Assembly: GCA_000934455.1 (NCBI GenBank)
Contig: KN882815.1
Span: forward strand, 5,005-27,357
DNA: 22,353 nt
Direction of reading: 5' to 3'
Source: Apostichopus parvimensis
Taxonomy: Eukaryota; Echinodermata; Holothuroidea; Aspidochirotida; Stichopodidae
Below the pieces are notes generated by a model. The model ran no database searches, had not been told where the DNA came from, and saw only the letters and a program-made list of their open reading frames with translations. A program made the position numbers and the translations under genes. The first letter of the stretch is position 1; every line of letters starts with the position of its first letter. Shown in pieces: positions 13,626-22,353 of the stretch.

Positions 13626-15700
13626 GGATATCCTTAACTTTTCTGTTTGGGGTGATTGTGTACATATGTTTATGTGTGTTCATTGGCGGGGGGGTTCAAC
13701 TTATGTAACACTGATGAATGCTGAGACCCCCAAAGTACTTTCAACATTTTAGATTGAAGGATACAATTTTATTGCCGTACAATTTGCAATGTGCAGTTAT
13801 TGCTCATGTATTATACCAGCTGCATACTTAGGAGCAGTGACTAAATTTTTGCAAGGTCTATCCATTCTACAAACTTACAAAGGTTGGAATAGAATTTTGT
13901 TTGTGTGTGTATCCCAGAGATCTACAGAGCAGACCAAACTTCTGTACTAGCTCACTTCGTCAACGATTGCCAAGATTTTCTTATACTCAAATTGAAGTTT
14001 ATAGCCTTATATGACCTGCTACAATTCTTGCATATATTTTGTGGTAGATTAATTTTAGTGGGTTATGTTTGGCTGTGGTCAGTACAACATCAGTGTCTTT
14101 GGGCAACGTATACGATAGGAGTCTTGGGTCTATTTCATTTGTCTTGGGCCACCTTAGTTTGTCATATGGGCATGTTTCTATCTTGATACCATTTTCTTCA
14201 CCGTCTTGTATGTTGCATTTTTCAATGTCAAGATATTTCAACTCTGTTTGATAAATTTGTAACTTGAGAATAACCAGTATGACTCATTAATAACATATAT
14301 CCAACAATGGAAAATTATTGCCCATACCAGACACTTTCTTCTGCATTTGTCTATGTGTGAGTTATTCGAAAGTAATAAAATCCAGCTTATCAAGATGACC
14401 ATTGTTAAAGAAAACTAATGTTCTATTCTTACTTGGGAATGAATTCCTGTTATAAGTGATCATTTCCATTGTTACATCAAGGATTGGCAGATTTGGGACC
14501 TTTTGTCTACATTATAGGGTGAATGGTTATTACATAGACGTCCTTTACTTTCTTTACATTGCAGCAACAGTATCACCACAAGCAAATCCACATTGTATAT
14601 TACATTCGATGAAAGTCGGGGTATATGCTAGTTAGCCTAGTTACAAAGCAAGGTCCTTCAGTGTATACAAGCAGTAGAATCATGTTGCCCAAAAAAAAAG
14701 AATAATAATTTATAAGAAATTAATAAAAACTTTAGGATCCTCCTTGGGATGTTAGAATAATATGTGAGAGTTTAGAATTCCCAGAAGCATTGAGAAAAGT
14801 GTAGGGTGGTTAAATTTAGAGGCAAGAAATTAGTTTACCTTTAAGTGCAACTCAAAAGAAATGTTTTCAATTTTACTTGGGACCTACAATGAATTTGATT
14901 TGGATAGAATTGATCAGATAACTAGTTGTTCAAAGTGAAGGTTGGTTATTGAAATAAAACTATTTCGTTCTGAAACAATGCTGCCTGTTCGCTCCAAACT
15001 AGCAGTTATCTAGCCCTAATAATCGGGTGAATATCCATTAATTAAAATATTAAGTAATGGAAGGACACTCCACCAGGTTACCCATCTTTAAGCAATCACA
15101 GTGAGTTGCGTTGAAGGGAAGGAATGGTATTCCTGGTATGCAATGATCGGATATATGGAGCCTACTAAAATGTTAAAGGCATTGAAGACTCGCCCCAAGC
15201 CGCGTGCGGCCATCTGAAAAAGTTAACTTTCTGTTGCTTGCAAATGACGTTTTGTTCTTGTCACTACAAAATGCAGACAGTAATGAAATGTGATACCTTA
15301 ATTGTTATCTTTAGCTGGACTTGATATGTCCATCGCTGTATCGTTTGTATACTGTGCTGTGGGAATAGACTGCAGCTGTATGTACTGACTGTACACTAGT
15401 GTCTAATTACCGATGGTAGCAATCTATGTGTGTATTTTCTGGGATCGATGGTGGTGTTTAACATTTCTGTTACACTTCATTCGAAACTAGGTCAAATTAC
15501 CGGCATTAGACGTTTCTTTTTGCGCGAGTCTTCACACCCTTTAAATATTTCTATATTGCCATGAAGTGTGCCACTGACATACACACAAAGTTCAACGTTG
15601 AATTGCCTCGCCCATATCTGGCTTTGGTAAATTGATCAACGGAGAGAGGAGAAACCATTTGTTATTATTCAAGAACACTCTCGCGCAAGCACAGCTAACC
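13626..15700. other. intergenic, no confirmed gene
   Basis: AT-rich sequence. The only stretch with protein-like composition is the minus-strand open frame at 13999-14241, listed separately. I see nothing else. Confidence 0.55.
13999..14241 (-). CDS. unidentified open frame, possible exon or gene remnant
   Basis: 80 codons, hydrophilic and complex in composition (YLDIEKCNIQDGEENGIK..., RLLSYTLPKDTDVVLTTAKH). On the minus strand an acceptor-like sequence, TTTATCAAACAG, directly precedes AGTTGAAATATCTTG. No family recognised, and no good donor or neighbouring exon found. It could be a fragment of a spliced gene, a decayed retrocopy, or chance. Confidence 0.2.
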   Translation of the reverse strand: MKYLDIEKCNIQDGEENGIKIETCPYDKLRWPKTNEIDPRLLSYTLPKDTDVVLTTAKHNPLKLIYHKIYARIVAGHIRL

Positions 15701-15706
15701 TTTCGG

Positions 15707-15822
15707 GAACCGTCCATTTAGAAACGGTCTTGACTTAAAAACCGTCGCGACTTAAATATGGTCGTGATTCAGAAATCGTTCATTCAGAGATGGTCGTCTT
15801 AGAGATTGTCCATTTGAATGAC
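15707..15822 (+). repeat. seven degenerate 15-17-bp units upstream of STYX
   Basis: Successive units read roughly (C/T)(C/G)GTC(G/C)(T/A)(G/T)A(C/T)TTA(G/A)A(A/G)A, for example CGGTCTTGACTTAAAAA, CCGTCGCGACTTAAATA, TGGTCGTGATTCAGAAA, TGGTCGTCTTAGAGA and TTGTCCATTTGAATG. More CpG-rich than the surroundings. Confidence 0.6.
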
Positions 15823-15910
15823 AGCCAAACTTGTGTAGTATATTGTGGGCGGGGCGTAAACTTTTTAATCACAGAGTCGAATTGCGTCGACCGCTCGTAA
15901 ATTCAGTGTT

Positions 15911-16022
15911 ACCAAGTAACGTTTCATTATAAATGTAATAGTATATCAATAAACAAATAATTTGTTTTAACAAACCAAGTAGCGTTTCATTATAAATGTA
16001 CTAGTATATTATTAAAACAAAT
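15911..16022 (+). repeat. tandem duplication of about 49 bp, 63-bp offset
   Basis: ACCAAGTAACGTTTCATTAT (15911 onward) and ACCAAGTAGCGTTTCATTAT (15974 onward) begin two similar stretches, both continuing AAATGTA(A/C)TAGTATAT and ending AAACAAAT. Confidence 0.85.
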
Positions 16023-16374
16023 GAGTGGACGGCGCCTCACGTTGACCCATTCCGCGTTCCATACCGTGTCTCTGCTTACGTTGAGTGAGGGTTTACACCA
16101 ACATTCCGCGTATGCCCGTCCAGAGCCGTATATCTCTATATACGGATCTGTGCCCGTCTAACTCTGGGCTACTGGTATCGAAACTAAACGTCACGGTTTA
16201 CCCTGATTTATTTCGTCTATCCAAATCTACATGTCAACAAACATTTGGAAAAATTGTGAATGGAAACATGCAGGACATGGCATTTTGCTGTTCAAGTACT
16301 TTCTGCGACAGGAAACGCAGACTTAATGGTCACACAGATCGTCTGCAGGAACATAAGACATCTACCTTGAACTA
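16020..16374 (+). promoter_or_regulatory. probable STYX promoter and 5' UTR region
   Basis: More GC- and CpG-rich than its surroundings (GGCGCC, CATTCCGCG twice). It contains a palindrome, CCGTATATCTCTATATACGG (16126-16145). An upstream open frame from ATG 16112 ends with a TAA (16373-16375) that overlaps the A of the first STYX ATG. No TATA box or transcription start can be assigned from sequence alone. Confidence 0.35.
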
Positions 16375-16434
16375 ATGATGGATTTTACTCAATATCCAAA
16401 TTTCCCAAGCATTCCTAGTACTGACGAAGAAGAT
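16375..16434 (+). CDS. STYX: STYX exon 1 (coding)
   Basis: Two adjacent ATGs, then MDFTQYPNFPSIPSTDEED and a GTAAGT donor. Human STYX has the same short acidic and FPSLP-like beginning. Phase 0 end. Confidence 0.85.
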
Positions 16435-19400
16435 GTAAGTTAAGATAAGTAAGGTTAGGCTCACTGTAGGCATAGGCTAGTCAGGCCTAGCTTAGGGCCT
16501 GGTCAACGTTAGTCTAACCTTGGCCCCGGTCTAAGTCTAACTTCTAAGTGAAATTGCAGTCGAGGGCTTACTGGGGCAAACTAGGAGTGGCGAAATGTTG
16601 AATTTCTATTTCGATGAAAATTTCCGAATCGCGATAAAAGGGAAGAAAAATCAAGGAATGTATTGTAGGCCAAGCTAGACGACCTACTACTTACTAGTCT
16701 TTGCCTTTACAAAACAAATATGATGCTAGACTATAACATTTCCCTAATATTCTACCAAAATTTGCGAGGAAAAACTAAAGTGAAAGAAAGTAACAGACTA
16801 TAACTAGGTTAGATCAAACATCATCATGGGGTTGGAAATCCTTCCTGAAATTCCTGCTAACACATTTGGTGATGCTTGTTGCAAGGATTTCCTGCTGTTG
16901 CTGGTGAGGTGGACAATTGAGCACTGGTACTAGCTAGAAGGAAAGGATACACCTACTGTAAAAGTTTGAAATGACAGCAGTGTGATTCAGTTTAAAATTG
17001 TTCATAAAGGGAAATTGTAATCTTTACATTCAAACTTGATTACATCAAAAGACCCATTTCAATTCCATACAGCTATGACCACAACTCTCGGCCTATGGTT
17101 GCAAAGATACTACTGTATACTTTAAAAATATAATAACTATATATAGAGTACAGTTTCAATATTAATTTCATGAAAATAGTTCAGGCAGCATTTTTTGCAG
17201 AAAGAGCAAATGTTAGGAATAACTACTTAGATACAAAATCTGTTTGTTATGGTGCTGTATAGAACTTGCTTGTAAATAATTTTGCTTTCTGCAAGTGAAG
17301 TTGTTATGTACGTGGCATTGAGAGTGTCCACCCCACATTTATTAGGTTTCTGGTTCAATACCACACATGGAACCAGTCTTGTCCTCATGAAATTTGTTCT
17401 GCTTTTCAATGTTTTTGAGTAGACTCTTTTGTGGATTTGGTATTTCTGGCTTGTGGTCGCGAAATGGACATTAGTTCTGTTCTTTCAAAGGTTTCAAAAC
17501 AGGTTCCTTCCCTATGGGCTGCACTGCAGTGATGTTGAATTGAATGATGTGCCTTCACCTCCCACAGTATTAAGTGGCGGTCCTGGGAGCAAGAAAGTGT
17601 GTGATATGTACATGCCTGCCTCATTATTCTCTGAACACTTATGGAGAAGAGAAGGCTTGGTATGAGCCATCCACAGTCACCACATGGATCTCAAGACTGT
17701 TCAACTACAGTAAACTTACTATCGACATAAGCCCCTTGGGAAATCCTGAACTAAACCTATTTTCAAAATTGATAGCCTCTAGAATCTAACTATATATGTT
17801 TACATTTATTTTGTCGGACATTGCCATCTATTGCAAGAATGATACTCTGTATTGAGGTCCTATGTTTAAAAAGTGATTAGGTGAAGACCTAATGGTAACA
17901 CTTTGTGTGCAAAGAGTTAATTTAATTAAGTGAGTCTGGTGCGAGTGCACTGTAGTGGGTAACTGTAGTTAGACTATTGTACACAACCAGATGCTTGAAA
18001 GTTTCGAGTTGTATTAGCCGTTACAGTGACTGCTATTTTACATCATTTTACATCAGTTTGTCGAATATTGAAATTATTAACTTTTTCATCGTTTCAGCAC
18101 ATGCTTGGAAAAAGATATGCTAAACGAAGAGACATGCAGGTATGTTATCTTGCTTGAACGCAAATTTTAGTACAAGTCTCACATATTTAGTAAAAAAAAT
18201 GTAAATAGTGTTATTGATTTTGGTGAGGATACTCTTCAAATAAAAGTTTACTTCTCACAACTTTGACCAAAACCACAACAGCAAATTTTTATGATCATGT
18301 TAAGTTCCATGTAAAAAACAGATGTGTGAGCTATTCTGTGAACTGGGGGACTTGTTATGCAAGGGAGTCATATTTAATGTTTGTTTTAGTCATACTGTAT
18401 GATAAAAGACCAAAATTTGAAATTTACAAAGCAAAACTTAAAGTGTCTGTGGTAGTATCTGTCGTCCAGTCCATTAAACTAACAGTACACCATGTCAGCA
18501 TGTTTCCAAGCCCAAGATACCATGATTTGTAAGATATGTTTAATATCCACGTTGTCTTCAGTGTTTTGCCAAATTTAAATTTACAAGGAAGTCACGTTGC
18601 CCGCATGTAATATACTAAGTATTTTTAATCAATTTTAGAAGTCCTCCATCAAAATGGAGCTGCGTAATTGCAAAGGTAGAGTTAATATTGGTTTTACTGT
18701 CACCGGTTACAGATACTCTATGAAACTATTTCGGAAACAGGAGACGTAAAGTGCGTAGTAGACTTTTTTTTTTTTAAATTTCTGTCGTTAGCAGTATATT
18801 CCAACTCTTGGGCATCAAACTTGATTTTTTCTAATTGCTTAAAAAATGTACCAAGAGCAGATAAGTTTCTTCCAAGGGCCAAATCAGTTTCCTTCACACT
18901 GAGTTTTAATATCCAGTGCACATACAGTATATTAGCAAGGGACTGTGCAATATGTGTGTGATTCTGTAATTCTCTGCGTCCATTCATCTGTTCTTTGTTA
19001 TCTTCTTCTCCTAACAGGAAATTATTCCAGGCCTTTTTCTTGGACCCTATGCAGTAGCTAAGAAGGATCAGGTATGTAGGAATTGAACTGTTTCTGAGAG
19101 AACATTCAACAAGAAGTTTTCCAAAATAGTTAGAGCAGGTTTTTTGTGATAGTTAGTTGCTAATACCAAATTCCCATAGCAATTAATGTGATTCAATACT
19201 ATAGCATATCTAGGATAAGATTAATATCAAATTATTAATAATTTTTGCAAAATTTGTTTCTGCCCGGTTTACAAGCCACTATATATAAAGGTGTCTGGTC
19301 AATAGACTTGTTGTGAATCAAATGCAACCATTACTACTTGCTGATTAAGTTTAATTTTGTGGGAAAAAAACTGCAGGAAGTTGTCGTATTAGTTTCATTA

Positions 19401-22195
19401 GGTTGCCATCTTATTTCTAAAGAAAATTAAATCTATCAAAATGAGTTGTTGTTTATAATTCTAATGCATGTGTCAGTCAATGGTGAGTTGTAAAGTGGTA
19501 TCCCCTGCCACCCCACTCCCCCTCCCCCAACCAATATACTGGAAAGAAAGAAAGGATCAGATAAGGATATACTTGAATTATCAGCTAGCATCTAAATTCT
19601 GCTAGCAAAAAAGTACCTTCTTCAGTAGGCAAAGATGGTTAACACTTTATGAAAGTTTTCAGCATTGTAAGGCATTAAAGCTTGCAGAGAATGTAATTAT
19701 CTTTGTCCTTTTTGCTGAAACCCCACAGTTATTAAAGATACTATGGAAATAGGGTAATATTCAGCCTATACTTTAGGCTGGGTTAATCTATCAGTGTTTA
19801 ACATCATCACATTCTCCACATGTATAGTTGCAGTACTTACAGGGCAATGGAATCACCCACATCGTTTGTGTTAGATGCCCAATGGAAGCAAAAATCATCA
19901 AACCAAACTTTCCAGACCAAGTGAAGTGAGTATGTACTGTGCTGTTTAGGATTTTGGGGGGGGGGGGGGGGATGGCGGGGAAAAGACCCTCAACACTGGT
20001 AATATCAGATACACTCTAAGCTGCTGTGATAAAAAGACCAAGGCTACCACCACCCTTAAAGTTAGAAGGCTCAGTCAGCAGATATACTGAGGTCAAATTG
20101 GTGATTCAAACAACAAGAGATGGTGCCAGATATTATTGAAACTGTCAATACTTTACAAGGGATAGTCCAGAGGGAAGCTTTGTTTTTGAACTGATGATGG
20201 ACGAACACATTGTAGGCATGCTGGTGAAATTTGTTAGGGTGCTTCTATTACATCACACCTGTTTGCTTCAAGTTCACTTCTGCTGCAAGATGTGTCAATT
20301 TCAAATGTTTTTGTCTCAAAGTTGGTACCATACTCCATCCACTTTCTGATGTTTTTTTCTCGGTGTATTTCAAACTCATAATAGTGTAAACTTACTGTGA
20401 AGTCTCCCCTATCAAATCTTGCACAATTGTATTCTGCACTTGAAAATGTTTTGATTTAAGTTCCACCAACTGATTTAATGAACTTCATAAATTTTTCGGA
20501 CTGTTCCTGAAAGAATGTTCTTTGCTTTGTTTCAGGTATCTTGTAATAGAAATAGCAGACAAGAACTCACAAAACATCATTCAGTACTTTCAACAGGTAT
20601 TTATATTCATTATCGTCAATTTGTCTTATAAATTTATAACAAAATAACAAATTGAACATAAGAAGTTCAAATTTCTCAAAAACAGGAATAAAGAAAAAAG
20701 ATTTCATTATTTTTTTTTATAAACACTATGAAAAGTAAGATGCAGAATATACCTCGTGTTAGAGAAGTTTTGTTTCGAGAAAGAATCACAAAGAACAGAA
20801 CCATAGTTTTGTCTTATTCCACCTCCAACCATCCCCTACCCCACTCATCTCCCGAAAGAAACAGGGATAAGAATAAATAACGAAAAGAAAATGATATATA
20901 AAAACATGTAATGATATGGTTGTTTTGACAGACTGTTTCTTCTTCATGAGGATGCATAAAGTGGTACATTTGTTAGCTCATGGTTTACACTCACATGCAA
21001 TAATTTCTGTAAAAACTTTGGTAAAAGTGAATTTCGTATTTTCGTTGCAGGTGAAGCTTTTCATTGATGAGTGTTTGTACATGCAGGGAAAGGCTCTTGT
21101 TCATGGAAGTGTGGGTTTTTCAAGAAGGTAAGTGGTTTCTTATATTGAAACCATGTATTTATCAAGTGTACGGGCCAAATTATCAAATAGACTGGAGTAT
21201 ATTTCTAATGTTCGTTCACGTATCTCACTTGTATAGTCACTTAGCGAATAAAGTCTACACAAAAAACGTATATGTGCACATGCCAAATAGAAGAACTTCA
21301 GTACTCAAAGAGAGTTTTTTGAAAGGGATATTTCAATGGCTGGAATTGTTGCTGAATAAAAATGCTGGAAATTTTCTGTATCTTTAGCTGACATCTTCGT
21401 AGCATTTTGCATGGAAAATAGATGAAGTTTTCAGAGTTGGTGGTCTGGCACAAAGGGTTAGCCATCGAGAGTTAACTTGTTTAAAGTCCGAAGTAAAAAA
21501 TCGATGAATTAAAGAGCTTGGCAGAGAAAAGTGAGAACTAAAACTTACCATCCGTCTTTCACAAATATTTGTTTTGATATTTGTTTTTTTTTTGTTGTTG
21601 CAGCCCATCTTTAGTGATTGGATACTTAATGGAGTCTTTCAAAATACCTTTCTTGTAAGTGCAAAACATTGGGAAGTAATCAATCTCCAAGTGAACTCCT
21701 GAATGTTCAATATTCATTTCACTTACTCTGATAGTTGACTTTTTTTTGCTGTGGTTGAAAGGAAACTGTTTTTAAGGTTTAAAGAATTAAAAAAATATAG
21801 ATTATTTAATGTAAATCTGCGCATTTTAGGTTTGGATAGCAACATGAAAACAAAGCACAATTTTTGTTTTAGGCATATTGTCAAAATATTTTTTGCTCCA
21901 TTTAATATTGAATTGAAATGATTGGATGCAGGTTACAGCATTGACGTTTCAACAATAGCCCTTGGTAGCTCTCAAATCGTACAAGACAAAAAAGAACAAA
22001 AAACTTTCAATTTCCCTTACCCAGAAATCAAGACTACAAAACCCTCCTCCCTCCCCCCCACACCCCCCGAAACGGATAGATTCAACTCAAAACTGTCTAT
22101 TTTGATGATTTCTTTTGTTCAGAGATGCCTTACGTTACGTCTGTGAAAGAAGGCCATGCTGTTCTCCTAATCTTGGCTTTCAGCGTCAACTGGAG
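16375..22195 (+). CDS. STYX: STYX pseudophosphatase, spliced, 3' partial
   Basis: Eight exons (16375-16434, 18098-18139, 19018-19071, 19828-19925, 20536-20596, 21051-21127, 21604-21654, 22123-22195) join in phase to 172 codons. STYX is a dual-specificity-phosphatase fold without catalysis. Human STYX binds ERK1/2 and anchors it in the nucleus, and binds the F-box protein FBXW7. Diagnostic segments: RRDMQEIIPGLFLGPY (about residues 29-45), GNGITHIVCVR, IIKPNF, YLVIEIAD (86-93), ALVHGSVGFSRS (120-131), VIGYLMESF, ERRPCCSPNLGFQRQLE (156-172). The signature loop has Gly124 where active enzymes have Cys. The Arg (130) and Ser (131) are kept, as in human VHGNAGISRS. The start may be the second ATG (16378), which has A at -3 and G at +4. 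The human protein continues roughly 50 residues beyond this point, so C-terminal exons lie outside. Confidence 0.94.
16435..18097 (+). other. STYX intron 1, no other gene recognised
   Basis: The first 250 nt are rich in AGGCCTAG and TAAGT-like words. Around 17230-17790 open frames run on both strands (for example 17429-17665 + and 17406-17624 -), but none has recognisable homology or consistent splice sites. The rest is AT-rich. Confidence 0.5.
18098..18139 (+). CDS. STYX: STYX exon 2
   Basis: Flanked by ATCGTTTCAG and GTATGT. It encodes HMLGKRYAKRRDMQ, matching the WTYPMRREMQ segment of human STYX. 42 nt, phase 0 on both sides. Confidence 0.88.
18718..18987 (-). CDS. unidentified minus-strand open frame in STYX intron 2
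   Basis: 89 codons from an ATG. The composition is protein-like (REL..HIAQSLANILYVHWILKL, ETDLALGRNLSALGTFFKQL, AQELEYTANDR), then an A-rich run on the minus strand (T-run 18765-18776) encodes Lys residues. The first bases lie 30 nt from the STYX exon 3 acceptor. No family recognised. The A-rich end is compatible with a retrotransposed fragment. An intact nested gene is less likely. Confidence 0.25.
   Translation of the reverse strand: MNGRRELQNHTHIAQSLANILYVHWILKLSVKETDLALGRNLSALGTFFKQLEKIKFDAQELEYTANDRNLKKKKSTTHFTSPVSEIVS
19018..19071 (+). CDS. STYX: STYX exon 3, start of phosphatase fold
   Basis: Flanked by TTCTCCTAACAG and GTATGT. It encodes EIIPGLFLGPYAVAKKDQ, nearly identical to EILPGLFLGPYSSAMKSK of human STYX. 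Confidence 0.96.
19072..19827 (+). other. STYX intron 3, nothing recognised
   Basis: AT-rich with a C-rich patch near 19500-19530. No open frame or repeat of note. Confidence 0.6.
19828..19925 (+). CDS. STYX: STYX exon 4
   Basis: Acceptor TGTATAG lies before 19828 and donor GTGAGT starts at 19926. It encodes LQYLQGNGITHIVCVRCPME and AKIIKPNFPDQV. A second AG six bases later would drop Leu-Gln. Alignment to human KLPVLQKHGITHI favours 19828. Confidence 0.93.
19926..20535 (+). other. STYX intron 4, poly-G tract only
   Basis: Contains a long G-run at about 19957-19971, then GATGGCGGGG. No other structure seen. Confidence 0.6.
20536..20596 (+). CDS. STYX: STYX exon 5
   Basis: Acceptor TTTGTTTCAG lies before 20536 and donor GTATTT starts at 20597. 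It encodes YLVIEIADKNSQNIIQYFQQ, matching YLVLDIADNPVENIIRFFP. The D-loop Asp (residue 93) is retained. Confidence 0.94.
21051..21127 (+). CDS. STYX: STYX exon 6, signature loop
   Basis: Acceptor TTCGTTGCAG lies before 21051 and donor GTAAGT starts at 21128. It encodes VKLFIDECLYMQGKALVHGS and the loop end VGFSR. This is the HCX5R position with Gly in place of Cys. Confidence 0.96.
21604..21654 (+). CDS. STYX: STYX exon 7
   Basis: Acceptor TTGTTGCAG lies before 21604 and donor GTAAGT starts at 21655. It completes Ser131 and encodes PSLVIGYLMESFKIPF, matching AAFVIAYIMETFGMKY. Confidence 0.93.
22123..22195 (+). CDS. STYX: STYX exon 8
   Basis: Acceptor TTTTGTTCAG lies before 22123 and donor GTAAGA starts at 22196. 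It encodes DALRYVCERRPCCSPNLGFQ and RQLE, matching DAFAYVQERRFCINPNAGFVHQLQ. The gene continues past the window. Confidence 0.94.
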
Positions 22196-22353
22196 GTAAG
22201 ACCTGATAAGGGTGTCATGAACTAATTAGTCTTGCAAAGCCACTCTATCTAGTCTGGTTTTCTTCACAGGTTTACAATAAGATTTGTTTACATGTCAGAA
22301 GAGGTTTATTACAAAATAAACACATCTAACTTTTGCTATATAGGGGGGGGGGG

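Larger units (their letters stand above)
20597..22122 (+). other. STYX introns 5-7, nothing recognised outside exons
   Basis: Three AT-rich introns (20597-21050, 21128-21603, 21655-22122). Pyrimidine-rich patches occur near 20818-20850 and 22040-22070. Open frames through 21064-21387 and 21922-22146 run over exon and intron sequence and carry no homology of their own. Confidence 0.55.

Noticed and set aside
17227-17789. Overlapping open frames on both strands in STYX intron 1
   Set aside because: No homology, no consistent splice sites, and similar openness on both strands. Probably chance or old repeat debris.
22343-22353. Terminal poly-G run
   Set aside because: A homopolymer at the window edge. 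It may border a sequencing gap and cannot be interpreted.

Overview
This is a window of animal nuclear DNA. It has small exons separated by long AT-rich introns, and both intact reading frames are spliced genes. The repeat load consists of short tandem repeats, degenerate copies built around AGGTCAAAGGTCA, and a roughly 370-bp interspersed element. Together with invertebrate-like protein divergence this suggests a marine invertebrate, most plausibly an echinoderm or another non-vertebrate deuterostome. The species guess is an inference and is weak.

Region 1 (1 to about 10190, + strand) is the 3' two-thirds or so of a TMEM87A/B-family gene, a Golgi GOLD-domain seven-transmembrane protein. I traced ten exons (941-1040, 1899-1960, 3335-3455, 4376-4538, 5660-5753, 6897-6962, 7493-7660, 8003-8186, 8623-8734, 9740-9809). 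They join in phase into 379 codons plus a TGA stop. They cover the end of the luminal domain, all seven membrane segments and the acidic cytoplasmic tail. Upstream exons lie outside the window, apart from two candidate micro-exons (16-33 and 296-319) on a tandemly duplicated intron segment. The intron at 6963-7492 reads as a minor-spliceosome (U12) AT-AC intron, with ATATCCTTT at its 5' end and TCCCTTAAC near its 3' end. It also carries a perfect 23-bp hairpin and alternative, in-frame GT-AG boundaries.

Region 2 (about 10190 to 16374) is intergenic. It holds a third copy of the interspersed element, a 39-bp minisatellite of about 15 units (13061-13625), and short degenerate and duplicated repeats upstream of the next gene. 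I found no convincing gene here.

Region 3 (16375 to the window end, + strand) is the 5' part of a STYX gene, the catalytically dead dual-specificity phosphatase. Eight exons (16375-16434, 18098-18139, 19018-19071, 19828-19925, 20536-20596, 21051-21127, 21604-21654, 22123-22195) give 172 codons in phase. The signature loop has Gly where active phosphatases have Cys. The C-terminal exon or exons lie beyond the window.

The two genes are in the same orientation, about 6 kb apart, and nothing in the sequence suggests they act together. The least ordinary material is the AT-AC/GT-AG nested intron with its hairpin, the duplicated micro-exon cassette, and the intronic array of nuclear-receptor-like DR1 sites.
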